A DNA stretch of 61,017 nt, taken from contig NZ_WKJK01000026.1 in the NCBI RefSeq assembly GCF_009674535.1, positions 1-61,017 of the forward strand, given 5' to 3'. How positions within the stretch are numbered: position 1 is the stretch's first letter; each line of letters starts with the position of its first letter. The notes beneath the pieces are model-generated. The model saw nothing but the letters and a program-made list of their open reading frames with translations, did not search any database and was not told the DNA's origin. A program made the position numbers and the translations under genes. The stretch is from Duganella guangzhouensis (lineage in GTDB: Bacteria; Pseudomonadota; Gammaproteobacteria; Burkholderiales; Burkholderiaceae_D). Shown in pieces: positions 8,479-16,389 of this stretch.

Positions 8479-9087
8479 ATGAGTAAGTCTGTAGCAGCAG
8501 TCCTGGCAGCCCTGACCCTGATGAGCGGCAGCGCGTTTGCCGAAGAAAGCCCGTGGCTGGTGCGCGTGCGCGCCGTGCACATCGACACCGCCGACAAATC
8601 CGACCCGGTGGGCGGCACCGGCGCCGCCGACCGCATCCACGTCAGCAACAAGACCATACCGGATGTCGACATCTCCTACTTCTTCACGCCCAACATCGCG
8701 ACCGAGCTGGTGCTGACCTATCCGCAAAAGCACGACGTCACGCTGGACGGCACCAGCATCGGCAGCATCAAGCACCTGCCGCCAACGCTGACGGTGCAAT
8801 ACCATTTCATGCCGGAAGCCACGTTCCGTCCGTACGTCGGCGCCGGCATCAACTACACCACCTTCTCCAAGGTCAACCTGCTGGGCGGCGCGGCCAGCCT
8901 GGAGCATGACAGCTTCGGCCTGGCGCTGCAGGCTGGTGCCGACGTCGCGATCGACAAGCACTGGTCGCTCAACTTCGACATCAAAAAAGTGCAGATCCGC
9001 AGCGACGTGCTGGCTGGCGGCGCCAAGATCAGCCGGGTAAAAGTCGATCCAGTCTTGCTGGGCGTGGGTATCGGCTACCGCTTCTAG
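8479..9087 (+). CDS. ompW: OmpW-family outer-membrane protein
   Basis: The 202-residue product has a signal peptide ending SAFAEE (cleavage near residue 21) and an eight-stranded barrel pattern. OmpW landmarks are PWLVRVRAVHI after cleavage, IPDVDISYFFTPNIATELVLTYPQKHDV, a PPTLTVQYHF strand, FRPYVGAGINYT, and a C-terminal aromatic residue (VGIGYRF) for barrel assembly. OmpW forms a narrow hydrophobic channel. ATG 8479 follows GAGGGAAG at a good distance; a longer frame starting inside the preceding gene is ignored. An FNR-like box lies upstream. Confidence 0.93.
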   Translation: MSKSVAAVLAALTLMSGSAFAEESPWLVRVRAVHIDTADKSDPVGGTGAADRIHVSNKTIPDVDISYFFTPNIATELVLTYPQKHDVTLDGTSIGSIKHLPPTLTVQYHFMPEATFRPYVGAGINYTTFSKVNLLGGAASLEHDSFGLALQAGADVAIDKHWSLNFDIKKVQIRSDVLAGGAKISRVKVDPVLLGVGIGYRF

Positions 9088-9111
9088 GGCGTGGCCGGGC
9101 GCGTGGGGCGC

Positions 9112-9117
9112 TATAAT
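9112..9117 (+). promoter_or_regulatory. Possible -10 element for the lipoprotein gene
   Basis: A perfect TATAAT within CGCTATAATG lies 28-40 bp upstream of the two candidate starts of the next gene. No convincing -35 hexamer is present 16-18 bp upstream, so this is a weak prediction. Confidence 0.35.
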
Positions 9118-9151
9118 GTTTCCAGATCGATAGCAACGAATGGATAGCCCC

Positions 9152-9577
9152 ATGCGCAAGATTGCGATACTCCTGATGCCCCTGCTGCTGGCCGCCTGCG
9201 TGGATGACTCCGCGTCCTACTATGCGGACGGGCCGGTTGGCAATCATGCGCTGACCATCCACCGGGCGCAAAAGCATTTCTGGAGCAGCGAAAGCAAGGT
9301 CGAGCTGATCATGCAGCGCCTGCCCGACTGCCTGCGCCGCATCGAGCTGACCGAGATGCCGGCCGATGAAGTGGAAATCGAACTGCTATCCGGCGGCAAC
9401 AATGTCTGGACCCTGCGCGCCGGGCAAGAAACGTGGCAAGTCGAAACCCAAACCTGCACCCAATATGCCGACGTCAAAGGCGATGGTGGCGAGCTGATGG
9501 GCGTATTCCGTCCCGACGGCGACAAATTCGTCTACGAAGCCGCCGTCATCGAAACCGTCCCCGCCGACACCAAATAA
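9152..9577 (+). CDS. Small lipoprotein of unknown function
   Basis: The start MRKIAILLMPLLLAAC carries a lipobox (LLAAC) with the modifiable Cys at residue 16, so the product is a lipoprotein of about 125 mature residues. ATG 9140, four codons upstream, is also possible. The mature part is mixed alpha-beta with two further cysteines (CLRRIE and QTCTQY) that could pair. No known domain is recognised. It ends one base before the chemoreceptor gene on the other strand. An envelope location is inferred from the lipobox; the role is unknown. Confidence 0.75.
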   Translation: MRKIAILLMPLLLAACVDDSASYYADGPVGNHALTIHRAQKHFWSSESKVELIMQRLPDCLRRIELTEMPADEVEIELLSGGNNVWTLRAGQETWQVETQTCTQYADVKGDGGELMGVFRPDGDKFVYEAAVIETVPADTK

Positions 9578-9578
9578 A

Positions 9579-11120
9579 TCAGCGGAAACGCGACACCAGT
9601 GCCGCCAGGCGGGCGGCTTGTTCTTGCATGCTGCCGGCTGCTGCGGCGGCTTGTTCCACCAGCGCGGCATTTTGCTGTGTCACTGAATCCATTTCGGTGA
9701 TCGCCATGTTGACGTGGCCGATGCCAGTGCTCTGCTCGCTGGAGGCGGCGCTGATGGCGGACATGATCTGCGTTACATTGGCCACGCTGGCCACCACCTG
9801 GTCCATGGTGGTGCCGGCCTCGGCCACCAGCGCGCTGCCGGCGCCGATGCTGTCCACCGAGGCGTTGATCAGTTCCTTGATCTCGCGCGCCGCCGCCGCC
9901 GACCGTTGCGCCAGGTTGCGCACTTCGGACGCCACCACCGCGAAACCACGCCCCTGCTCGCCCGCGCGTGCCGCTTCCACCGCCGCGTTCAGGGCCAGGA
10001 TGTTGGTCTGGAACGCAATCCCATCGATAACGCTGATGATGTCGACAATCCGCGTCGCCGAGGCGTTGATGGTGTCCATGGTCTGCACCACCTGCGACAC
10101 CACCTTGCCGCCGCGCGCGGCCACTTCGGACGCCGATTGCACCAGCCGGTTGGCCTGCAGCGCGTTGTCGGCGTTCTGGTTGACGGTCGAGGTCAGCTGT
10201 TCCATCGAGGCCGCCGTTTCTTCCAGCGAACTGGCCTGCGACTCGGTGCGCGCCGACAAGTCCATATTGCCGGAGGCGATTTCGCTCGACGCGGTGGCGA
10301 TGGTGTCGGCGCTCAGGCGGATTTCACCGATGGTTGCCGCCAGCCGCTGCTGCATGGTCTGCACCGCGCGCAGGATGCTGCCGGTGTCGGCATCGTGGAT
10401 CTTGACGTCGACACCGAGGTCGCCATCGGCAATCGCCTGGGTGATGGTGCGCACGTATTCGGGGTCGGCGCCAATGGTATGGCGCAAGCTCTTGTTGACC
10501 GTGCCAACGATCAGCCACAGCAGCGCGCACACCAGCGCCAGCCAGCCGGCCGAACTCAGCAGCGAGGCGCGGAAGGCGGCGTCAATATCATCGGTGTAGA
10601 CACCGGTCACCACGTCCCAGTCCCACGGCGCGTAGTGCACCACGCGGCTCAGCTTGGGCACCGCTTCCTGCGAGCCCGGCCGCGACCAGTAGTAATTGAC
10701 GAAGCCGCCGCCCTCGGGCAGCGCGCCGGTGGCGGCAATCGCGCGGTAGACGTAGGTGCCCTTGGGGTCTTTGAGGTCGACCAGATCCTTGCCATTGTTT
10801 TCCGGCTTGATCGGATGCATGACGGTGCGGGTGCCGCTGCTGATGGTGAAGTAGCCATCCTTGCCGTAGCGCAGGCCACGGATCAGATCCAGCGCCTGCT
10901 TTTGCGCCTCCTCCTTGCTCAGCGCGCCGGCGGTGGCCTTGTCGCCGTATTGCTTGACGATGTTCAGCACCAACTCGTCCAGATTGCGCAGGTCGGCGCT
11001 GCGCTCTTCAATGCGCACGGCGCGGGTCTGGAAGGTTTCGAACACAAAGATCGCGGTGATGCAGAGCAGACTGCAAATCAGCGGCACCCATAGCTTCTGC
11101 TTGAACGAGAGCTTGTTCAT
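9579..11120 (-). CDS. Methyl-accepting chemotaxis protein with Cache sensor
   Basis: The 513-residue chemoreceptor has TM1 at about 10-30, a periplasmic single-Cache (sCache_2-type) domain at 35-185 (GYFTISSGTRTVMHPIKPENNGKDL, then YYWSRPG and WDWDVVTGVYTDDID), and TM2 at about 190-210. A HAMP-like linker follows, and then the MCP signalling helices with the hairpin-tip signature GRGFAVVASEVRNLAQRSA. There is no C-terminal NWETF-type CheR tether. Start ATG 11120 has GGAGA upstream; the longer frame to 11183 lacks support. sCache_2 receptors often sense small organic acids, but the ligand cannot be read from sequence. No chemotaxis genes are adjacent. Confidence 0.94.
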   Translation of the reverse strand: MNKLSFKQKLWVPLICSLLCITAIFVFETFQTRAVRIEERSADLRNLDELVLNIVKQYGDKATAGALSKEEAQKQALDLIRGLRYGKDGYFTISSGTRTVMHPIKPENNGKDLVDLKDPKGTYVYRAIAATGALPEGGGFVNYYWSRPGSQEAVPKLSRVVHYAPWDWDVVTGVYTDDIDAAFRASLLSSAGWLALVCALLWLIVGTVNKSLRHTIGADPEYVRTITQAIADGDLGVDVKIHDADTGSILRAVQTMQQRLAATIGEIRLSADTIATASSEIASGNMDLSARTESQASSLEETAASMEQLTSTVNQNADNALQANRLVQSASEVAARGGKVVSQVVQTMDTINASATRIVDIISVIDGIAFQTNILALNAAVEAARAGEQGRGFAVVASEVRNLAQRSAAAAREIKELINASVDSIGAGSALVAEAGTTMDQVVASVANVTQIMSAISAASSEQSTGIGHVNMAITEMDSVTQQNAALVEQAAAAAGSMQEQAARLAALVSRFR

Positions 11121-11202
11121 GGGAAGGTCTCCATATTGTTTTATGGAAATAAGCATACGCCCAAAACCCGCGCCATGCGCCATTCACCGCGCGTAAACGG
11201 CG

Positions 11203-11232
11203 GACGGGCGAGGTGATTCGACCTCGCCCGTC
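11203..11232 (-). terminator. 12-bp hairpin, likely terminator of the DUF4148 gene
   Basis: GACGGGCGAGGT and its exact reverse complement ACCTCGCCCGTC are separated by six bases. The hairpin lies about 24 bp past the DUF4148 stop on the minus strand and upstream of the chemoreceptor start. It is followed on that strand only by a short T run, so termination is plausible but not certain. Confidence 0.6.
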
Positions 11233-11255
11233 TGTAAATTACGACACTGACTTGC

Positions 11256-11558
11256 TTAATGGGTGTTGCTGTCCTGCGCTTGCTGCTTGGCGGCCAGTTG
11301 TTGCGCCTGGACGTCGGCGCTGCGGGTTTGCGACTGGCGGGCGGCCATGTAGGCGACATCCTGGTAAGCATCGTTGATGTCCAGCAGGCCGGCCTTGCGG
11401 GCGGCGATGACTTCGGCTTTCACCTGTTCACGGGTCAGGGTGCTGGTGCTGTTGTTGCGGAACGCCTGGTCGAAAGCGGCTTCGCTGGTATCGGCGGCAA
11501 AGGTGCTGCCGGCGGCAACGAACAGGGCGGCGGCGGCGAAAAGGGCTTTGGTGTTCAT
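11256..11558 (-). CDS. Small exported DUF4148-type protein
   Basis: The 100-residue product has a signal peptide (MNTKALFAAAALFVAAGSTFAAD, cleavage near 22). A short mature region with LTREQVKAEVIAARKAGLLDINDAY is typical of DUF4148 proteins, which are numerous in Burkholderiales, and a Gln/Ala-rich tail follows. ATG 11558 follows GAGGAG by seven bases; an upstream extension to 11627 is not credible. The function of the family is unknown; the product is probably periplasmic. Confidence 0.85.
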   Translation of the reverse strand: MNTKALFAAAALFVAAGSTFAADTSEAAFDQAFRNNSTSTLTREQVKAEVIAARKAGLLDINDAYQDVAYMAARQSQTRSADVQAQQLAAKQQAQDSNTH

Positions 11559-11733
11559 GGTGATGCTCCTCAAAGAAGTCTGCGATGAAGTCATCTTAGT
11601 ATTAAAAAAGTTGATAAAAAAGCGCAATTATCGGCACAAACCCATCGGCAAATCCGATCCTTTCTGACTTGCTGTTCTAAAGCAACTAAATGTGTCAGAA
11701 TTATGCTTTCATAATTTGCAACTCATTCGTGCC

Positions 11734-13329
11734 ATGAAACTGTTCCTGACCACCGCGCTGCTGGCCTGGTGCGCCTGCGAGGCCCACGCGGGCGCGATCG
11801 ATGGCGCCACGCTGCTGGAACAGATCGGCACGCTGGCGTCGGACGAGTTTGAAGGACGGGCGCCGGCCAGCAACGGCGAAACCGTCACCATCGAATATCT
11901 GCAGCAGCAATTCAAAAAACTGGGGCTGGAGCCGGGCAATCCGGATGGCAGCTATCTGCAGACCGTGCCGCTGGTCGGCATCTCCAGCCATCCCACGCTG
12001 AGCTACAGCGGCAAGGATGGCCAGCGCATCCAACTCAAGTTTGGCGACGACTACATCGCCTGGACCACGCGCGCCGAGCCGCAACTGGAAGTGGCCGATT
12101 CCGAACTGGTGTTTGTCGGCTACGGCATCCAGGCGCCGGAATACAAATGGGATGATTACAAGGGCGCCGACCTCAAAGGCAAGACGCTGGTCATGCTGAT
12201 CAACGATCCGCCGGTGGCCGATCCCAAGCGGCCGCGCCAGCTGGACCCGGCTGTGTTCGGCGGTAACGCCATCACCTGGTATGGGCGCTGGAACTACAAA
12301 TTCGACATCGCCGCCAAGCTGGGCGCGGCGGCGGTGCTGATCGTGCACGACACCAAGGCGGCCGGCTATCCGTACGAAGTGGTGGTCAATAGCTGGGGCC
12401 GGGAAAACTTCGCGCTGCACAGCAAGCAGCCCGATCCGCTGATGCCGGCGCTGGGCGGCTGGCTGCAGCACGAGCGCGCCAGCGAACTGTTCAAGGCGGC
12501 CGGACTGGATCTGCACGAACTGCAGCAGCAGGCCGCGTCGCGCGGCTTCAAACCGGTGCCGCTCGGAATCAAGCTCAACCTGTCAACGCTGAACGCGCTG
12601 CGGCCGATCGAATCGCACAACGTGGTGGCGCGCATTGCCGGCAGCGATCCGCAGCTGAAAAACGAAGTCGTGGTGTACAGCGCGCACTGGGACCATTTCG
12701 GCGTCGACGACAGCCTGCCGGGGCCGCGCACGCAGCAAATCTTCCACGGCGCGGTCGACAACGCCAGCGGCGTCGCCGGCCTGCTGCAGATCGCCCAGGC
12801 CTACAAAGCGCTGCCGACGCCGCCCAAGCGCAGCATCCTGTTCCTGGCCACCACCGCGCAGGAGCGCGGGCTGCTGGGGGCGCAATACTACGCGCGGCAT
12901 CCGCTCTACCCGCTGAGCAAGACCGTGCTCAACATCAACATCGACGGCCTCAACCTGTGGGGCCGCAACCGCGAGGTTGGCCTCAGCGGCATGGGCAAAT
13001 CGACGGCGGACGAGCTGGTGATCGCGGCGGCGGCCAAGCAAGGGCGCGTGGTCAAGCCCGACAGCAACGCCGGTTCCGGCAGCTACTACCGAGGCGACCA
13101 GATCGAATTTGCGCGGGCCGGCGTACCGACCATCTACCTGCGCAACAGCAGCGCCAAGCAGCTGAGCTACATCGCGCACCAGTACCACACCATCAACGAC
13201 GTGGTCCAGCCCAACTGGAACACCGCCGGCGCGCTGGACGACCTGCACCTGCTATTCCAGGCCGGCTACCAGGCCGCCCAAGCCAAAGACGCGCCCCAGT
13301 GGAAACCCGGCGCCGAATTCCGCCGCTAA
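11734..13329 (+). CDS. Exported M28-family zinc aminopeptidase with PA domain
   Basis: The 531-residue protein has a signal peptide (MKLFLTTALLAWCACEAHAG). Next come the family's N-terminal segment ASDEFEGRAPASNGE...TIEYLQQQFKKLGLEPG, a PA-type insert at about 120-290, and the M28 catalytic domain. Zinc ligand motifs visible are YSAHWDHFG (His, Asp), GAVDNASGVAGLL (bridging Asp), the catalytic Glu in TTAQERGLLGAQYYA (where many relatives have EE), and the late HQYHTINDV His. It probably trims peptides in the periplasm or outside the cell. ATG 11734 is chosen because it gives a clean signal peptide. A long hairpin begins two bases after the stop. Confidence 0.92.
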   Translation: MKLFLTTALLAWCACEAHAGAIDGATLLEQIGTLASDEFEGRAPASNGETVTIEYLQQQFKKLGLEPGNPDGSYLQTVPLVGISSHPTLSYSGKDGQRIQLKFGDDYIAWTTRAEPQLEVADSELVFVGYGIQAPEYKWDDYKGADLKGKTLVMLINDPPVADPKRPRQLDPAVFGGNAITWYGRWNYKFDIAAKLGAAAVLIVHDTKAAGYPYEVVVNSWGRENFALHSKQPDPLMPALGGWLQHERASELFKAAGLDLHELQQQAASRGFKPVPLGIKLNLSTLNALRPIESHNVVARIAGSDPQLKNEVVVYSAHWDHFGVDDSLPGPRTQQIFHGAVDNASGVAGLLQIAQAYKALPTPPKRSILFLATTAQERGLLGAQYYARHPLYPLSKTVLNINIDGLNLWGRNREVGLSGMGKSTADELVIAAAAKQGRVVKPDSNAGSGSYYRGDQIEFARAGVPTIYLRNSSAKQLSYIAHQYHTINDVVQPNWNTAGALDDLHLLFQAGYQAAQAKDAPQWKPGAEFRR

Positions 13330-13330
13330 T

Positions 13331-13419
13331 CCGGGGTCAATCCTCCCAAACCTACACGGGCTCTACCGTAGCGGAACGCTACGGTAGAGCCCGTGTAGGT
13401 TTGGGAGGATTGACCCCGG
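13331..13419. repeat. Perfect 42-bp inverted repeat between convergent genes (hairpin A)
   Basis: The left arm 13331-13372 and right arm 13378-13419 are exact reverse complements around a 5-base loop (GGAAC). The outer arm begins CCGGGGTCAATCCTCCCAA. The element fills the whole gap between the peptidase stop and the thioredoxin-like gene stop, so it could act as a bidirectional terminator, but it lacks T tracts and is far longer than usual. A related hairpin with the same outer arm and a different, still self-complementary, inner arm lies at 32435-32515. Confidence 0.9.
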
Positions 13420-14745
13420 TTACAAAGCGTTGAGGAGGGCTGTGGTGTGGGGGCCGGTGGTGGTGTTCAGCTTGGGGGCCAGCTTTTTGAGCTGGGCCTG
13501 GTTGCGCTGTTGGTGGGCGTCGGCGCCGGCGGCGTGGATGTCGGTCAGCAGGCCAGCGGCGGCGGCTTCGATGCGGGCGCTGTCTTGCGGCGTCAGGTCG
13601 ATCACGCTGCTCAGATAGGTGACGCCCCATTGCAGGCGGGTCGCCGGTCCTGTCGATGCTTGCCAGGCGCGGCTGTACCAGTCCAGCACACCGGCGCTGT
13701 CGCTACGGCGCTTGGCGCTGGCCGCCAGGCTCAGCATGAAGTAGTACGGGGAATGCGAACGTGGCAGTTCGGACAGCAGTAGTTGTTCGGCTTGCGCCGC
13801 CAGGCCGGCGTCGTTCAGCGCGCTGACGGCGGTGTTGACCAGGGTGTGGCGCTGGTAGGGATCGCTGGCTTCGGCCAGGGCTTCTTCTACCCGGGCGCGT
13901 ACCTGCTCTTGCAAGCCTTGCGATGGCGCCAGCAGGCGCGCCAGCCGCATTTGCAGCCGTACCGCCATCAGGCGATCGGAGGCGCTTAGCCAGAAGTCGT
14001 CGGCCCATTGTGCGGCCAAACGGCCCAGCGCGGCCGCTAGTTCTTCGCGCCGGCTGGCGATTTTGATCAGGATCAAGCCGCTGTTGTTGAAGATGTCCAG
14101 GTTGGCCCGCGCCAGCCGCGCGTCGCTCAGCAGCGCCAGCAGGCTGTCGCCATCGGCCTGGCCGGCGGCCAGTGCGGCGTGCAGGTTCAAACGCGCGGCG
14201 GCGTCCGATGCGCCTGCGCTGGCTGCGGTGGATGCCAGCGCGGCCAAGGTCGGCGCCAGCGCGCGTTGGCCCAGCAACTGGCCTTCGTCGGTATCCCAGG
14301 AGTAGTGGCTCAGCAAGGACCATTCGGCGGCGCTTAAAGCGCGGGTGCCGCTCAACGCGGCGTCCAGCGCGGCGGCGGCCGAGGAGCCGGCCGCGTGCAC
14401 GGTCAGTGCGGTGTCGAAGGCGGCATCGAACAGTTCGCCATCCAGTTCGCACGGCAGGCGGGTGATTTCGCCGCCATCCGGCGTGTACAGCACCAGCGTC
14501 GGGTAGCTGCGCAGCCGCAAGCGCGCGGCCAGCGCCTGGGCGCAGGCACTATCGCCGTCGAGGTGGTAGCACAGCACGGCGTCGCTGCGGCGCGCGAAGT
14601 CGTCACGGGCGAAAAGGTCGCCCTTGACGCGGTTGCACGGCGGACACCATGCCGCGCCCCAGTACAGGAACAACGGACGCTGCTGCGCGCGCGCCTGCGC
14701 CAGTGCGGCGTCCAGCTCGCCGCTCAGCCATGCGATTGCCGCCAT
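13420..14745 (-). CDS. Thioredoxin-fold protein with long C-terminal helical domain
   Basis: The 441-residue protein has a thioredoxin domain at about 1-115: PLFLYWGAAWCPPCNRVK contains the CPPC redox pair, and RSYPTLVLYTPDG carries the cis-Pro loop. The remaining ~320 residues are Ala/Leu-rich helices without a known signature (possibly TPR-like). There is no signal peptide, so it is probably a cytoplasmic thiol reductase or chaperone. It lies six bases after folE and likely belongs to a nudC-folE operon. The stop codon immediately follows hairpin A. Confidence 0.85.
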   Translation of the reverse strand: MAAIAWLSGELDAALAQARAQQRPLFLYWGAAWCPPCNRVKGDLFARDDFARRSDAVLCYHLDGDSACAQALAARLRLRSYPTLVLYTPDGGEITRLPCELDGELFDAAFDTALTVHAAGSSAAAALDAALSGTRALSAAEWSLLSHYSWDTDEGQLLGQRALAPTLAALASTAASAGASDAAARLNLHAALAAGQADGDSLLALLSDARLARANLDIFNNSGLILIKIASRREELAAALGRLAAQWADDFWLSASDRLMAVRLQMRLARLLAPSQGLQEQVRARVEEALAEASDPYQRHTLVNTAVSALNDAGLAAQAEQLLLSELPRSHSPYYFMLSLAASAKRRSDSAGVLDWYSRAWQASTGPATRLQWGVTYLSSVIDLTPQDSARIEAAAAGLLTDIHAAGADAHQQRNQAQLKKLAPKLNTTTGPHTTALLNAL

Positions 14746-14751
14746 CGTCCT

Positions 14752-15312
14752 TTAATCCCTGGCCAGCGCCAGGAATTCGGTGCGCATCGCCAGGTTGGGC
14801 TGCAGTTCGCCCAGCATGGCGGAGGTGACAGTTTCTTCGCCCGGGGTGCGGATGCCGCGGCTCTCCATGCACAGGTGGCGGCATTTGACGACCACGCCCA
14901 CCGCTTTCGGTTCCAGCACTTCCATCAGCGCGTTGGCGATTTGCATGGTCATGCGTTCCTGCACCTGCAGGCGCTTGGAGAAGCAGTCGACCAGGCGGGT
15001 CAGCTTGGACAGGCCGACGATTTTGCCATTCGGGATGTAGCCGATGGTGGCTTTGCCGAAGAACGGCGCCAGGTGGTGCTCGCAGTGGCTGTACACCGGG
15101 ATGTTGCGCACGATGATGAATTCGTTGTACTGCTCGGCGCCGTCTTCAAACGCCTTCAGCAGGTCGACCGGATTCTGGCCATAGCCCGAGGTCCAGTGTT
15201 CCCACGCCTTGGCCACGCGCTTCGGGGTTTCCAGCAGGCCCGGACGATCCGGGTCTTCGCCTATGCTGGCGATCAGTCGGCGCCAGTCGTTTTCGGTAAA
15301 TTCTTGGGACAT
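14752..15312 (-). CDS. folE: GTP cyclohydrolase I
   Basis: The 186-residue enzyme converts GTP to 7,8-dihydroneopterin triphosphate, the first step to tetrahydrofolate. Zinc ligands and catalytic residues are in VYSHCEHHLAPFFGKATIGYIP (Cys and His) and VVVKCRHLCMESRGI (second Cys). LSKLTRLVDCFSKRLQVQERMT is the family signature. The start MSQEFTENDW at ATG 15312 matches the domain start; a 40-codon upstream extension has no support. It is of the classical FolE type (type I), not FolE2. It lies 50 bp downstream of nudC and six before the thioredoxin-like gene. Confidence 0.96.
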   Translation of the reverse strand: MSQEFTENDWRRLIASIGEDPDRPGLLETPKRVAKAWEHWTSGYGQNPVDLLKAFEDGAEQYNEFIIVRNIPVYSHCEHHLAPFFGKATIGYIPNGKIVGLSKLTRLVDCFSKRLQVQERMTMQIANALMEVLEPKAVGVVVKCRHLCMESRGIRTPGEETVTSAMLGELQPNLAMRTEFLALARD

Positions 15313-15362
15313 GATGAAAGACCTTTTTTTAATTTGCCCGACAGTATATCGGACCTGACCGC

Positions 15363-16181
15363 CTACCGCTTGGGCCGGTGGGCATCGATCAGCCGCGCCG
15401 CGATCGAGACCTGGACCGGCAGGTCGGGCCATTCGTCATCCACGCCAAACCAGCGGGCGTCGGCAATTTCGCTCGGATCGATGCGGATTTCGCCGTCCAG
15501 GTAGTCGGCGGTATAGGCAATCATCAGGGAATGCGGGAACGGCCACGACTGGCTGCCGAAGTATTGCAGATTGTGCACCCGCAAGCCAACCTCCTCGAAC
15601 ACTTCGCGGTGGATCGCTTCTTCCACCGATTCGCCGGCCTCCAGGAAGCCGGCCAGCGCGGTGTAGCGCTTGTACGGCGAGTTGGTGTGCATGGCCAGCA
15701 GCACTTGCTCCCCCTTGCGCACCAGCACCATCATGGCCGGCGAGATGCGCGGATAGGCGCTGTGCCCGCAATGCGGGCATTTGTAGCAGCGCTCGCCCTC
15801 GACCCGCTGCAGCGCGGTGGCGCAGACGCCGCAATAACGATGGGTGCGCGCCCATTCGGCGATCTGGACGGCGCGCCCGGCCAGGCCGAGAAAACCGTCA
15901 TCCACCGCACCGAACAGGCTGCGCAGGCCGTGATAGCTTAGGTCGGCCGCCGGCAGCTCCGGCTGCTCCACCCATGCAACTTGGTAATACCGCCCCTCCC
16001 ACATGCCGAGCGGGTGAATCTGTTCCGGCGCCAGCTTGAGCGCCGCCAGTTCCGTTGCCGTGGGTAAATTAAGTGTAGTGTTGCGTAAAAGCAACTCAGC
16101 ACGATGGAACACAAACGTCAGCGGATCGGGGTGATCCAGCGGCCGTATCGCCGGCTGAAAGGTGGCGGGAGTTTGCAGCAT
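15363..16181 (-). CDS. nudC: NAD-capped RNA / NADH pyrophosphatase NudC
   Basis: The 272-residue Nudix enzyme hydrolyses NADH and removes NAD caps from RNA. It has an N-terminal domain and a four-Cys zinc ribbon (YCGVCATAL...CYKCPHCGHSAYPRISPAM, about 128-155). The Nudix box GFLEAGESVEEAIHREVFEEVGL is complete, with REVFEE catalytic glutamates. The SQSWPFPHSLM element is the NudC signature (usually SQPWPFPxS; Pro is Ser here). It is first in a minus-strand operon with folE and the thioredoxin-like gene, and is divergent from the giant gene. Confidence 0.95.
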   Translation of the reverse strand: MLQTPATFQPAIRPLDHPDPLTFVFHRAELLLRNTTLNLPTATELAALKLAPEQIHPLGMWEGRYYQVAWVEQPELPAADLSYHGLRSLFGAVDDGFLGLAGRAVQIAEWARTHRYCGVCATALQRVEGERCYKCPHCGHSAYPRISPAMMVLVRKGEQVLLAMHTNSPYKRYTALAGFLEAGESVEEAIHREVFEEVGLRVHNLQYFGSQSWPFPHSLMIAYTADYLDGEIRIDPSEIADARWFGVDDEWPDLPVQVSIAARLIDAHRPKR

Positions 16182-16334
16182 AGCCGTAGGAATAAAGGGT
16201 TAATGCGATACAGCATCTTACAGTGTTTCCGGATTAGTTATTTTTCAGCTCCGGATTAATGACCGGCGGATGACAAAATGAGCGCTAAGTCATTGTTTTC
16301 AGGCCAAGAATTGGCACCCTTTTAACCCGTTTTT

Positions 16335-16364
16335 TTACTGGTTCACTCCGAATGGCGGTACTAT
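16335..16364 (+). promoter_or_regulatory. Weak candidate sigma-70 promoter for the giant repeat gene
   Basis: TTACTG (16335-16340) and TACTAT (16359-16364) are 18 bp apart and lie 26 bp before the ATG; the -10 runs into TATATAT. The 208-bp divergent region shared with nudC is AT-rich here. Match quality is only moderate. Confidence 0.35.
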
Positions 16365-16389
16365 ATATTTCCGCTGGGAGATATTTAAT

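Noticed and set aside
9433..11093. Long plus-strand frames over the chemoreceptor gene
   Set aside because: They are shadows of the real minus-strand gene, with Arg/His/Gln-rich products and no recognisable domain.
13331..13419. Hairpin A as an ordinary rho-independent terminator
   Set aside because: No T run follows on either strand and the 42-bp stem is much longer than usual; the shared family with hairpin B points to another kind of element, although termination may be a by-product.
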